From [Pasteurella] mairii (GTDB taxonomy: Bacteria > Pseudomonadota > Gammaproteobacteria > Enterobacterales > Pasteurellaceae): 64,000 bases of DNA. The notes beneath the pieces were generated by a model. It had not been told where the DNA came from and did not search any database. It was given only the letters and a program-made list of their open reading frames with translations. The position numbers and the translations under genes are program-made. Shown piece after piece: positions 49,198 through 58,021 of the stretch (position 1 is its first letter; each line of letters opens with the position of its first letter). The stretch spans positions 124,001-188,000 of the forward strand of contig UGSS01000002.1 of NCBI GenBank assembly GCA_900454475.1, read 5' to 3'.

Positions 49198-50223
49198 TTA
49201 ACTAATGGTTCGTTCGCTATCCACTTCGCCTTGCGCGCCGATAAAACGCACTTCCGGTTGCAGATAAACATCAAATTTAATTGCTACACATTGGCGAACA
49301 TGATGCGCCAGTTCTACGACATCACTTGCACTGGCGTGATCTTTGTTAATCAATACAAGGGCTTGGTGTTGATGCACTGCTACGCCGCCGAGTTGATAGC
49401 CTTTTAACTGACATTGTTCAATCAACCAGCCAGCAGCGAGTTTTACCTGTCCGTCTGCTTGTGGATAATGTGGAATAGCGGGGTATTCTTGTTGTAAAAA
49501 TGCAAAAGTTTGTGCCGAAATGACAGGGTTTTTAAAGAAACTGCCGGCATTGCCGAAAATTTTCGGATCGGGTAATTTACTTTTTCGAATGGCACAAACT
49601 TCATCAAAAATTTGTTGAGCGCTGACCGTTTTGGCATCAAAATTGGTTAATGAACCGTATTTCAGAACCGGCTTCCAGTCTTTGGCTAATTTTAAACCGA
49701 TTGCAGTGACAATAAATCCGTCTTTATATTGATGTTTAAACACACTTTCGCGATACCCAAATTCACATTGGGCGCGGGTTAAGCGCAATTGTTCGTTGGT
49801 ATTTAAATTAAGGATATCAACATAATCACAAACATCTTTAAATTCAACGCCATAAGCGCCGATATTTTGGATAGGCGCCGAACCGGCACAGCCCGGAATT
49901 AAGGCAAGATTTTCCAATCCGTAGATCTGTTGTTGCAATGACCAGGTGACAAGTTCATGCCAGTTTTCGCCACCTTGTACATGGAGAAAATGATATTCTT
50001 TATCTTCATGATGCGTAATGCCGCGCAATTCATTGAGTGCGACAATGCCGGCAAAATCCTCTAAAAACAAAACGTTACTGCCTTGCCCTAAAAATAGAAA
50101 CGGGAGATGTTCGCTTTGTGCTTGTTGCCAGGCTTGTTTGAGTTCCTCGAGTGCGGTGATTTTTATCACGTTTTTTGCCTTTGCGGGAATGGCAAAGGTA
50201 TGCAATGCTTGTAAATTTTCCAT
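49198..50223 (-). CDS. murB: UDP-N-acetylenolpyruvoylglucosamine reductase
   Basis: This flavoenzyme reduces the enolpyruvyl group to make UDP-N-acetylmuramic acid for peptidoglycan. The FAD site GQGSNVLF, the segment [16 protein letters not shown], the catalytic Ser in [11 protein letters not shown] and the late Glu in QPEVRF are present. At 341 aa it is a type I MurB like that of E. coli (342). It follows narQ by three bases, the pairing I recall in H. influenzae. Confidence 0.95.
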   Translation of the reverse strand: MENLQALHTFAIPAKAKNVIKITALEELKQAWQQAQSEHLPFLFLGQGSNVLFLEDFAGIVALNELRGITHHEDKEYHFLHVQGGENWHELVTWSLQQQIYGLENLALIPGCAGSAPIQNIGAYGVEFKDVCDYVDILNLNTNEQLRLTRAQCEFGYRESVFKHQYKDGFIVTAIGLKLAKDWKPVLKYGSLTNFDAKTVSAQQIFDEVCAIRKSKLPDPKIFGNAGSFFKNPVISAQTFAFLQQEYPAIPHYPQADGQVKLAAGWLIEQCQLKGYQLGGVAVHQHQALVLINKDHASASDVVELAHHVRQCVAIKFDVYLQPEVRFIGAQGEVDSERTIS

Positions 50224-50226
50224 TTA

Positions 50227-51933
50227 TTATCCTTGTGGTAACGTATTTGGCAAGGTGAGTTTGACTTCTGTTCCGCCTTGCGCTAAGCGTCGAATATGCA
50301 GTGTTGCATTAAGTTGATGGCTGCGTTCCGACATAATATTTAAGCCATAATGCCCGTTCGGTTCTTGTAAACTAGGAATACCAATACCGTTATCCCTAAT
50401 CGTTAATTCATATTCCCCATCTTGATTCATATAAGCGGAGACATCAATTTGCGATCCCTTGGAATGTTTGATTGCATTTAAACAGGCTTCTCTTACAATT
50501 TGCAGCGCATGAACCAATTGTTGCGCATTGAATGTCGTCGAGGGTAGGGTACAGGAAACCGTCATGTTCATATCCGTTTGATTGCGCAGCGAATCAATCA
50601 CTTGTTCCAACGCCAATTTTAAATTAGCTTCTTGGATGGTCAAGCGGAATGTCGCCAATAATTCGCGTAATTGCACATAACCTGCGCTGAGCGCTTGCTC
50701 AAAATCAGCAATGATCGCCAAACTTTTTGGCGTTGATTCCGTGGGCGATTGGTTTAAATTATGTTTAAGCAAGGTCAGCTGAATTTGTAAATAGGATAAC
50801 ACTTGCGCGAGGGAATCATGCAATTCCCGCGCAATAATCGAGCGCTCCTCCATTAATAACAATTGTTGCTGTTGACGTTGGGCGTGGTTGAAATACAAGG
50901 CGCGGCTGAGCATTTGCGCAAAATTTTGTATAGAACGTAAATCTGGGCAAGGCAGCCCCGCTTGCCAAGATAATTGCCCTAGAATTTCATTTTTAGCCGA
51001 TAAGTCAATGTGTTGCAGCGTTTCCTGTGGTTTTTTCCCTAAGCAAATGTGCCATTCGGAATCATACACCTGTAATTCAAGATAACGTAAGTGCTCATTT
51101 ATTTGAATGTGTTTCAACACTTGTTGTAATAATGTTGGGGTAAGATGGTTATTGCTCAACAATTGCGAGGCTTGATACAGCGCAGATAGTGCGCGGTTGA
51201 GTTGGCTAAGTTTTTGCGTTTTTTCGTTAACTTTATCTTCCAAGCGCGAATACAGTTTGCCTAATTCGCTTGCCATTTGGGTAAACACTAACGACAAACG
51301 CCCAATTTCATTATTTTTTTGTGTATCCAGCGGAATATGCTTGAACTGACCAAATTGCACTTGCGCGCTGGCGAGCGCAAGTTTTTCCAAGGGTTGAACC
51401 ACTTGTTTACGCGTAAACCAAATCACATAAGAAACTAACCCGACAATCAGTAGCATTGAACAAAGAATAGTCAAGACCGCGATATTGAGTTTTTTCTCAG
51501 CAAACGTCTGAAGCGTATTGACGAAGCGATCCACTTGATCCACATAGCTGGTCACTTCTTGGCGATAGGACGCATAATCGCCTTGGCGTGCGTAGTTTTC
51601 CATACCTTGCCAACGTTTGATTAACTCTCGATAGGCTTGTTTCACATTCGCCGGCACAAAAGACTGATGATTGATTTCAATTAAGGGCGTGGAATGCAAA
51701 CTTAAGCGATATTGCCTTAAATGAAAATCCACATTTTGCGGATGATGTTCAATGACATAGAGCAAACGATAGGTTTGCATACGCAGCGAACCGGAAACAT
51801 TGATCAACTCCGCATCAGATCTATTGCTCAACATAATGCCCAGACTAAGCAGACTGATACAGGCGGCAAAAACGATAATGCTCAATAAATAATGGGCAAT
51901 TTTTGTGGAGACAGACAGTTTTTTTTCAGCCAA
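50227..51933 (-). CDS. narQ: Nitrate/nitrite sensor histidine kinase NarQ
   Basis: This inner-membrane two-component kinase senses nitrate in the periplasm and phosphorylates NarP to induce anaerobic respiration genes. The order is: first membrane helix, P-box NVSGSLRMQTYRL that binds nitrate, periplasmic helices, second helix (ITILCSMLLIVGLVSYVIW), HAMP, GAF-like region, HisKA_3 with ARELHDSLAQVLSYLQIQL, and an HATPase domain (GHYGLNIM). TTG at 51933 is the likely start because GAGG lies six bases before it; no ATG is available. That gives 568 aa. The neighbouring nap operon is its natural target. Confidence 0.9.
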   Translation of the reverse strand: MAEKKLSVSTKIAHYLLSIIVFAACISLLSLGIMLSNRSDAELINVSGSLRMQTYRLLYVIEHHPQNVDFHLRQYRLSLHSTPLIEINHQSFVPANVKQAYRELIKRWQGMENYARQGDYASYRQEVTSYVDQVDRFVNTLQTFAEKKLNIAVLTILCSMLLIVGLVSYVIWFTRKQVVQPLEKLALASAQVQFGQFKHIPLDTQKNNEIGRLSLVFTQMASELGKLYSRLEDKVNEKTQKLSQLNRALSALYQASQLLSNNHLTPTLLQQVLKHIQINEHLRYLELQVYDSEWHICLGKKPQETLQHIDLSAKNEILGQLSWQAGLPCPDLRSIQNFAQMLSRALYFNHAQRQQQQLLLMEERSIIARELHDSLAQVLSYLQIQLTLLKHNLNQSPTESTPKSLAIIADFEQALSAGYVQLRELLATFRLTIQEANLKLALEQVIDSLRNQTDMNMTVSCTLPSTTFNAQQLVHALQIVREACLNAIKHSKGSQIDVSAYMNQDGEYELTIRDNGIGIPSLQEPNGHYGLNIMSERSHQLNATLHIRRLAQGGTEVKLTLPNTLPQG

Positions 51934-52308
51934 AGGCAACCTCAACAAATTACATCATTTGGGGCATTCTAACAAAAAAAACACCGCGCTTTTAGTGTTT
52001 AGTGATGATTTCGCAGACAGCGGCGTCCTTGATAATGAGTAAAACTTGATCTAACGCAACAAACTTTCATTTCTGCAAAGGAATACTCATTTTAGGTGAT
52101 TAAAAAATGGCGTATTCAATCGGAGAATAATAGGCTATGAAGCTGATTTTGCGATACAGGCAACGTGTTGCGCGAGCCTTAGCGCTTGTAGCGAAACCGC
52201 TATTACAAGTGCATCATTGCAATAGGGCGCTTGTATAACGTTGCCCAGTGAATGCGATAAAAATTTGTCATCAACAACATGAGGCGGAAAAATTAAAGGA
52301 ACGACATC
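51934..52308. promoter_or_regulatory. narQ-napD intergenic region with nap promoter elements
   Basis: This region of about 375 bases separates divergent narQ and napD. TTGATCTAACGCAA (52046-52059) is an 8-of-10 match to an FNR site. If centred at -41.5 it predicts a start near 52094, with AATACT (52082-52087) as a weak -10. TACTCAT heptamers matching the NarL/NarP pattern lie at 52084-52090 (plus) and 52035-52041 (minus). These fit oxygen and nitrate control of nap but are inferred. The 200-base leader that follows is structured. Confidence 0.5.
52137..52245 (+). ncRNA. Structured leader of the nap operon, possible riboswitch or attenuator
   Basis: An outer stem GGCAACGT (52159-52166) with ACGTTGCC (52238-52245) encloses a long hairpin: GCGCTTGTA (52182-52190) with TACAAGTGC (52204-52212), capped by GCG-AAAC-CGC. 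The identical nine bases GCGCTTGTA recur at 52227-52235 and can pair with the same TACAAGTGC, so two folds exclude each other. The element lies 60 bases before the napD start. No known class was recognised with certainty; a molybdenum-cofactor riboswitch is one idea because NapA carries that cofactor. An open frame of 33 codons (52137-52238) overlaps it. Confidence 0.5.
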
Positions 52309-52590
52309 ATGCAGGAACAAGAAATTAGTATGGAAAATGCAAAAGATTGGCATGTTTGTGGCTTAATCGTACAGGCAAAGCCGGAAAATATTGAGCAAAT
52401 TCAAACCGCACTTTTGGCAATTCCACACACGGAAATTCCTGTCGCTGATCATGAAATTGGAAAATTAGTGGTGGTGATGCAATCTCATCACCATAGAGTG
52501 CTGTTAGAGCATATGGAAAATATTCGTCATATTGAGGGCGTGATAGATGTTTCATTAATTTATCACGAACAAGATGAGCAGCTTGCGTAA
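52309..52590 (+). CDS. napD: NapD chaperone for periplasmic nitrate reductase
   Basis: This 93-aa cytoplasmic chaperone binds the twin-arginine signal of NapA and holds it until the cofactor is inserted. It has the ferredoxin-like NapD fold with WHVCGLIVQAKPE at the start and IDVSLIYH near the end. AAGGA precedes the ATG. It is the first gene of the operon here, where napF would stand first in E. coli and H. influenzae. An uptake sequence lies at 52408. Confidence 0.92.
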   Translation: MQEQEISMENAKDWHVCGLIVQAKPENIEQIQTALLAIPHTEIPVADHEIGKLVVVMQSHHHRVLLEHMENIRHIEGVIDVSLIYHEQDEQLA

Positions 52591-52622
52591 AGTAATTAAT
52601 GACTTAAACGAGGGGGAACACA

Positions 52623-55106
52623 ATGGAGTTAAGTCGTAGGGAGTTTATGAAAGCCAATGCCGCTATGGCAGCAGCGGCAGTCGCCGGATTAGCCATCCCA
52701 GTAAAAAATGTCATGGCGGCTGAAGATGCAATTAAATGGGATAAAACCGTTTGTCGTTTCTGCGGTACCGGTTGTGGCGTATTAGTCGGCGTTCGCGACG
52801 GTCGCATTGTCGCATCACAAGGGGATCCGGATGCCGAAGTTAATCGCGGATTAAACTGCATTAAAGGCTATTTTTTACCGAAAATTATGTACGGTCAAGA
52901 CCGTTTGACGCAGCCAATGTTGCGCATGAAAGACGGTAAATACGATAAACACGGGGAATTTACGCCGGTCTCTTGGGATGTTGCATTTTCCACCATGGCG
53001 GAAAAATTTAAAAAAGCCTTAAAAGAACAAGGTCCGAACGGGGTAGGGATGTTTACCTCCGGTCAATCGACGATTTTTGAGGGCGTGGCAAAATCTAAAT
53101 TATTTAAAGCCGGCTTGCGCTCTAACAATATCGATCCGAATGCGCGGCACTGTATGGCATCCGCGGCGGTTGCCTTTGCGCGCACGTTCGGAATGGATGA
53201 GCCTATGGGCTGTTACAATGATATTGAACATGCCGACGCGTTCGTGCTTTGGGGTTCCAATATGGCGGAAATGCACCCGATTTTGTGGTCACGTATTTCC
53301 GATCGTCGTCTCTCCAATCCGGATAAAGTAACGGTGAATGTGTTATCTACCTTTCAACACCGTTCATTTGAATTAGCGGATTTAGGGATTATTTTCACGC
53401 CACAAAGTGATTTGGCGATTTTAAACTATATTGCCAATTATTTGATTGAACATAATGCTATTAACCAAGATTTCATCAACAAACATACCAAATTTAAGCG
53501 GGGTGAAACCGATATTGGTTACGGATTGCGCCCAGATCATCCGTTGGAACAAGCGGCAAAAAATGTCAAAACTGCCGGCAAAATGTATGACAGTGATTTT
53601 GCGGAGTTCAAAAAATTAGTAGCGCCTTATACTTTGGATAAAGCCCATGAAATCTCCGGCGTGCCAAAAGATCAATTAGAGCGTTTAGCCAAACTTTATG
53701 CGGATCCGGAGAAAAAAATCGTTTCTTTCTGGACCATGGGTTTTAACCAACACACGCGCGGTGTCTGGGCGAACCATCTGATTTATAACATTCATTTATT
53801 AACCGGCAAGATCTCTTTACCGGGTTGCGGACCGTTCTCCTTAACTGGTCAACCGTCCGCTTGCGGTACAGCGCGCGAAGTCGGCACCTTTATTCACCGT
53901 TTGCCAGCGGATTTAGTAGTCACCAATCCGGAGCATGTCGCAACAGCTGAAAAATTGTGGAAATTGCCGAAAGGCGTCATCCAAACCAAATTGGGGTTAC
54001 ACGCAGTCGCGCAAGACCGCGCGTTAAAAGACGGTACCTTAAATGCCTATTGGGTTATGTGTAATAACAACATGCAAGCCGGTCCGAATATCAATCAAGA
54101 ACGTTTACCGGGTTGGCGTGATGAGCGCAATTTCGTGGTGGTTTCTGACCCATACCCAACCGCTTCAGCGTTATCTGCTGATTTGATGTTGCCGACCGCA
54201 ATGTGGGTGGAAAAAGAAGGGGCATACGGAAACGCGGAGCGACGTACCCAATTCTGGCGTCAACAAGTGCAAGCGCCGGGTAATGCAAAATCTGATTTGT
54301 GGCAATTAGTGGAGTTCTCTAAATATTTCACCACTGACGAAGTTTGGCCAGCAGAAATTCTTGCCGCAGCGCCTGAATATAAAGGTAAAACCCTGTTTGA
54401 GGTTTTATACAAAAACGGTCAAGTGGATAAATTCTCCGTGGATGAGTTGGAGCAACGCTTAAATGACGAGTCTTATCATTTCGGATTTTATTTACAGAAA
54501 GGTTTGTTTGAAGAATATGCCTCCTTTGGTCGTGGTCACGGACACGATTTAGCTCCATTTGACCTGTATCATAAAGCGCGTGGTTTGCGTTGGCCAGTCG
54601 TCGATAATAAAGAAACCCTATGGCGTTATCGTGAGGGTTACGATCCTTATGTAAAAGAAGGCGAAGGCGTGGCGTTCTACGGTTACCCAGATAAACGGGC
54701 AGTTATTTTGGCAGTGCCTTATGAACCGCCTGCAGAATCGCCAGATGCGGAATACGATTTATGGTTATCAACCGGACGGGTACTTGAACATTGGCATACT
54801 GGTACCATGACGCGTCGCGTACCTGAATTACACCGTTCGTTCCCGAACAACTTGGTGTGGATGCACCCAGAGGATGCGAAAAAACGCGGTTTACGTCATG
54901 GCGACAAAGTAAAAGTGATTTCGCGTCGTGGCGAAATGATTTCTAACTTGGATCTGCGCGGACGTAATAAAGTCCCGGTAGGGTTGATTTTTACCACCTT
55001 CTTTGATGCGGGACAGTTAGCCAATAAGTTAACGTTGGATGCAACCGATCCAATTTCCAAAGAAACCGACTTCAAAAAATGTGCGGTAAAAGTGGAAAAA
55101 GCCTAA
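52623..55106 (+). CDS. napA: Periplasmic nitrate reductase, catalytic subunit
   Basis: This 827-aa molybdopterin enzyme reduces nitrate to nitrite in the periplasm. A twin-arginine signal ([17 protein letters not shown]) opens the protein. Cys44, Cys47, Cys51 and Cys79 hold the [4Fe-4S] cluster, and Cys177 ([11 protein letters not shown]) is the molybdenum ligand. The rest is the bis-MGD fold. Length and motifs are those of E. coli NapA (828). GAGGGGG lies upstream. It needs NapD for export and NapB/NapC for electrons. Confidence 0.97.
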   Translation: MELSRREFMKANAAMAAAAVAGLAIPVKNVMAAEDAIKWDKTVCRFCGTGCGVLVGVRDGRIVASQGDPDAEVNRGLNCIKGYFLPKIMYGQDRLTQPMLRMKDGKYDKHGEFTPVSWDVAFSTMAEKFKKALKEQGPNGVGMFTSGQSTIFEGVAKSKLFKAGLRSNNIDPNARHCMASAAVAFARTFGMDEPMGCYNDIEHADAFVLWGSNMAEMHPILWSRISDRRLSNPDKVTVNVLSTFQHRSFELADLGIIFTPQSDLAILNYIANYLIEHNAINQDFINKHTKFKRGETDIGYGLRPDHPLEQAAKNVKTAGKMYDSDFAEFKKLVAPYTLDKAHEISGVPKDQLERLAKLYADPEKKIVSFWTMGFNQHTRGVWANHLIYNIHLLTGKISLPGCGPFSLTGQPSACGTAREVGTFIHRLPADLVVTNPEHVATAEKLWKLPKGVIQTKLGLHAVAQDRALKDGTLNAYWVMCNNNMQAGPNINQERLPGWRDERNFVVVSDPYPTASALSADLMLPTAMWVEKEGAYGNAERRTQFWRQQVQAPGNAKSDLWQLVEFSKYFTTDEVWPAEILAAAPEYKGKTLFEVLYKNGQVDKFSVDELEQRLNDESYHFGFYLQKGLFEEYASFGRGHGHDLAPFDLYHKARGLRWPVVDNKETLWRYREGYDPYVKEGEGVAFYGYPDKRAVILAVPYEPPAESPDAEYDLWLSTGRVLEHWHTGTMTRRVPELHRSFPNNLVWMHPEDAKKRGLRHGDKVKVISRRGEMISNLDLRGRNKVPVGLIFTTFFDAGQLANKLTLDATDPISKETDFKKCAVKVEKA

Positions 55107-55124
55107 AAAATAATGCAAAAAAGG

Positions 55125-55159
55125 ACCGCACTTTTGCTGTTATGGCGGAAAAGTGCGGT
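55125..55159 (+). repeat. Inverted pair of uptake sequences between napA and napG
   Basis: ACCGCACTTTT (55125-55135) and AAAAGTGCGGT (55149-55159) are exact complements, giving an 11-bp stem with a 13-base loop, each arm an exact uptake sequence. The pair lies within the operon, ten bases before napG, and only A-rich sequence follows. It may fold in the messenger and set the ratio of napA to later genes. Confidence 0.75.
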
Positions 55160-55168
55160 GAAAAAATC

Positions 55169-55924
55169 ATGAAAAAAACTGTTGTCACACCGGAACGTCG
55201 CCGCTTTTTAAAAGAAGCCACCCGAACCGCAGGCGGACTTGCCGGCGTTGGGTTGCTGCTTGGCTTACAGCAAAAACAAAGTCTCGCGCGCGAAGGCGTG
55301 GCGTTGCGCCCTCCCTTTGCGTTGGCAGATGACAACGATTTTGCTGCTGCGTGCATTCGTTGTGGGCAATGTGTGCAAGCCTGTCCTTATGACATGTTGC
55401 ATTTGGCGTCGTTACTTTCGCCTTTGGAAGCTGGAACGCCTTATTTTGTGGCAAGGGACAAGCCTTGTGAAATGTGTGTGGATATTCCTTGTGCGCTAGC
55501 TTGTCCGAGCGGCGCATTGGATAACCAAGCCACGGACATTACGCAGGCAAAAATGGGCTTGGCGGTATTGCTGGATCATGAAACCTGTTTGAACTGGCAA
55601 GGGTTGCGTTGTGATGTGTGTTATCGAGTTTGTCCGGTGATTGACAAAGCGATAACCCTAGAAATACAACATAATTCTCGTACCGGCAAGCACGCGATGT
55701 TTATTCCGACGGTGCATTCTGAGCATTGTACCGGCTGTGGCAAATGCGAAGAGGCTTGCGTGTTGGATGAGGCGGCAATTAAGGTGTTACCGTTGGCATT
55801 AGCAAAAGGGATGTTGGGGCAACATTATCGTTTAGGCTGGAAAGAAAAGGCGAAAGCCGGACACTCCTTGGCACCAGACGACATTATTAGCCTCCCAACC
55901 CGTAAACCGGAAGGAGCGCAATAA
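55169..55924 (+). CDS. napG: NapG ferredoxin-type quinol dehydrogenase subunit
   Basis: This periplasmic iron-sulfur protein of 251 aa acts with NapH to move electrons from quinol to NapC/NapB. It has a twin-arginine signal ([15 protein letters not shown]) and four [4Fe-4S] motifs: [11 protein letters not shown] (residues 62-72), [27 protein letters not shown] and [11 protein letters not shown]. The start at 55169 is chosen because it places the twin-arginine motif correctly; the longer frame begins inside napA. The ribosome site is weak. Its stop overlaps the napH start by one base. Confidence 0.94.
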   Translation: MKKTVVTPERRRFLKEATRTAGGLAGVGLLLGLQQKQSLAREGVALRPPFALADDNDFAAACIRCGQCVQACPYDMLHLASLLSPLEAGTPYFVARDKPCEMCVDIPCALACPSGALDNQATDITQAKMGLAVLLDHETCLNWQGLRCDVCYRVCPVIDKAITLEIQHNSRTGKHAMFIPTVHSEHCTGCGKCEEACVLDEAAIKVLPLALAKGMLGQHYRLGWKEKAKAGHSLAPDDIISLPTRKPEGAQ

Positions 55925-56787
55925 TGGCAAATGCACCGAAAAATGCCGGACGTGAAGCAAGAGAAAAATTGGGCTGGTGGCATGCCAATCGTTTTTTATT
56001 TTGGCGTCGGTTGACCCAATTGGCGATTTTAGCCATGTTTTTATCCGGTCCTTATTTTCAGGTTTGGATCTTAAAAGGCAACTATTCTGGTAGTTTGTTT
56101 TTGGATGTGATCCCGCTAAGTGATCCGTTAATTACTGCGGAAAGCCTCGCCACAGGTTATGTCCCAACGGGGACTACCTTGATTGGCGCGTTGATTATCG
56201 TGGTATGTTATGCCTTGGTCGGTAGCCGGATTTTTTGCGCTTGGGTGTGTCCATTGAACATTGTCACCGATTGTGCCGCTTGGTTAAGACGCAAATTAGG
56301 CATTCGCCAAAGCGCGAAATTGCCACGCGGATTGCGCTATGGTGTATTGCTGATGATTTTAGTTGGCAGCGCGGTGAGCGGGGTGTTGTTGTGGGAATGG
56401 ATTAATCCGGTTTCCGCCTTAGGGCGCGGTTTAATTTATGGTTTTGGCGCGACTACATGGCTCGTGTTGGCAGTTTTTTTATTTGATTTATTTATCGTGG
56501 AACACGGTTGGTGTGGGCATCTTTGCCCGATTGGTGCCAGCTACGGAATTATCGGCGCGAAAGGGCTGCTGCGAATTAAAGTCACTGATCGCAGTAAATG
56601 TGACAATTGCATGGACTGTTACAATGTTTGCCCAGAAGCACAAGTGATTCGACCGGCGTTGCACGGTAAAAACAATGAAAGTTTATTTATCCTATCAAAA
56701 GATTGTATCAGCTGCGGGCGTTGTATTGATGTCTGTGCTGAAAAAGTATTTATATTGACGACTAGATTTAATCATTCGGGGGAGTGA
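55924..56787 (+). CDS. napH: NapH membrane quinol dehydrogenase subunit
   Basis: This 287-aa inner-membrane protein has four helices and oxidises quinol together with NapG. Cytoplasmic cysteine motifs CAWVCPLN and CGHLCPIG lie after the second and fourth helices, and the C-terminus has two ferredoxin clusters (CDNCMDCYNVCP and CISCGRCIDVC). The ATG overlaps the napG stop by one base, and napB begins four bases after its end, so translation is coupled. Confidence 0.95.
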   Translation: MANAPKNAGREAREKLGWWHANRFLFWRRLTQLAILAMFLSGPYFQVWILKGNYSGSLFLDVIPLSDPLITAESLATGYVPTGTTLIGALIIVVCYALVGSRIFCAWVCPLNIVTDCAAWLRRKLGIRQSAKLPRGLRYGVLLMILVGSAVSGVLLWEWINPVSALGRGLIYGFGATTWLVLAVFLFDLFIVEHGWCGHLCPIGASYGIIGAKGLLRIKVTDRSKCDNCMDCYNVCPEAQVIRPALHGKNNESLFILSKDCISCGRCIDVCAEKVFILTTRFNHSGE

Positions 56788-56791
56788 TAAC

Positions 56792-57247
56792 ATGATGAAA
56801 AATAAGGTATTTGCAATAATCGGCGTAATTTTGACCGCACTTTTTGCGACATCCGTTGTTGCACAAACACCAAAAGCGGTTCAACCCGTGGGGCAAAGTT
56901 TACAAGATTCTCCGGAAAATGTGGCGCCAGCCTTTCATGTTCCGGCAAAAGAAAGTGAATTAGCGGCGTTAAATTACGTCAATCAGCCGCCAATGGTGCC
57001 GCACAGCGTGAAAAACTATCAAGTGACCAAAAACGTGAACCAATGTTTAGCCTGTCACAGCGTAGAAAATTCGCGTGTTACCGGTGCGACTCGGATTAGC
57101 CCGACACACTTTGCCGATCGCGACGGAAATGTGAGCTCTTCAACCTCTCCGCGTCGTTATTTTTGCTTGCAGTGTCATGTATCGCAATCTGATGTGGATC
57201 CGATTGTGCCAAATGAATTTAAACCGGAACAAGGTTACGGAAAATAA
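56792..57247 (+). CDS. napB: NapB diheme cytochrome c
   Basis: This periplasmic diheme cytochrome passes electrons to NapA. It has a signal peptide (residues 1-25, cleaving after VVA) and two heme motifs, CLACH at 85-89 and CLQCH at 125-129. Further His ligands lie in HSVKN and HFADR. The length is 151 aa. ATGATG gives two adjacent starts. An exact uptake sequence (56835) is embedded in the signal-peptide codons. Confidence 0.95.
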   Translation: MMKNKVFAIIGVILTALFATSVVAQTPKAVQPVGQSLQDSPENVAPAFHVPAKESELAALNYVNQPPMVPHSVKNYQVTKNVNQCLACHSVENSRVTGATRISPTHFADRDGNVSSSTSPRRYFCLQCHVSQSDVDPIVPNEFKPEQGYGK

Positions 57248-57262
57248 GCAAAAGGATAGGTT

Positions 57263-57868
57263 ATGACAAAGCAAGAAAAAAAGCTCAATATCATTAAACG
57301 CTTTTGGCATTGGTTTAAAAAACCAAGTCGCATGGCGGTGGGGGTTGTGATTATACTTTCGTTCATTGCTGGAATTGTGTTCTGGGGCGGATTAAATACC
57401 GCGTTGGAGCAAACCAGTACGGAAGAATTTTGTTCTAGCTGCCATATGAATGACGTGGTGCCGGAGTATCGGCATTCTGTGCATTATATTAACCGCAGCG
57501 GTGTGAAAGCGGCTTGTGCCGATTGCCACCTGCCACATGAATTTATCCCAAAATGGACGCGTAAAATCAAAGCCGCCGGTGAAGTGTATTCGCACTTAAT
57601 GGGGCGTGTTGATACCAAAGAAAAATTCGAGGCAGCACGCCTTGAAATGGCAGAGCGTGAATGGGCAAGAATGAAAGCCAATAATTCGCAAGAATGTCGT
57701 AATTGCCATAATTTCACGGATATGGATTTTACCCAACAAAAAACGGTGGCGGCGAAAATGCACGCTTTAGCGGAAGCGCAGAATAAAACCTGTATTGACT
57801 GCCACAAAGGGATTGCACACCAATTACCGAATATGCGCAAAGTAAAATCTGGTTTTGCGACAGAATAG
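57263..57868 (+). CDS. napC: NapC/NirT-type tetraheme cytochrome c
   Basis: This membrane-anchored tetraheme cytochrome takes electrons from quinol and hands them to NapB. An N-terminal anchor helix spans residues 24-44. Heme motifs are CSSCH (57-61), CADCH (85-89), CRNCH (145-149) and CIDCH (177-181). The length is 201 aa, normal for NapC. AAAGGATAGG lies upstream. It is the last gene of the operon and is followed by a strong terminator; no ccm genes follow. Confidence 0.95.
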   Translation: MTKQEKKLNIIKRFWHWFKKPSRMAVGVVIILSFIAGIVFWGGLNTALEQTSTEEFCSSCHMNDVVPEYRHSVHYINRSGVKAACADCHLPHEFIPKWTRKIKAAGEVYSHLMGRVDTKEKFEAARLEMAEREWARMKANNSQECRNCHNFTDMDFTQQKTVAAKMHALAEAQNKTCIDCHKGIAHQLPNMRKVKSGFATE

Positions 57869-57906
57869 AGCGCTACAAAAGAAGAGAACAATAATTATCC
57901 AATAAC

Positions 57907-57963
57907 AAAAATCTGCACATAACGCGCTGTGATAACAGCAAGGTAATGTGCAGATTTTTTTAT
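57907..57963. terminator. Strong terminator between napC and the adhesin
   Basis: A perfect 14-bp stem (57907-57920 with 57946-57959) ends in a T run. The 25-base loop holds a second perfect stem, GCTGT-GATA-ACAGC (57926-57939). The other strand also gives a T run, so it serves both convergent transcripts. Confidence 0.9.
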
Positions 57964-58021
57964 TTCCTCACCACCATCTCAACCCGAAAGTCAAGATGTG
58001 CGGTGAAGTCGTTAAGTTATT

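Noticed and set aside
52137..52308. Remnant of napF before napD
   Set aside because: No frame shows CxxCxxC cluster motifs or NapF-like text, and the bases form ordered stems instead.
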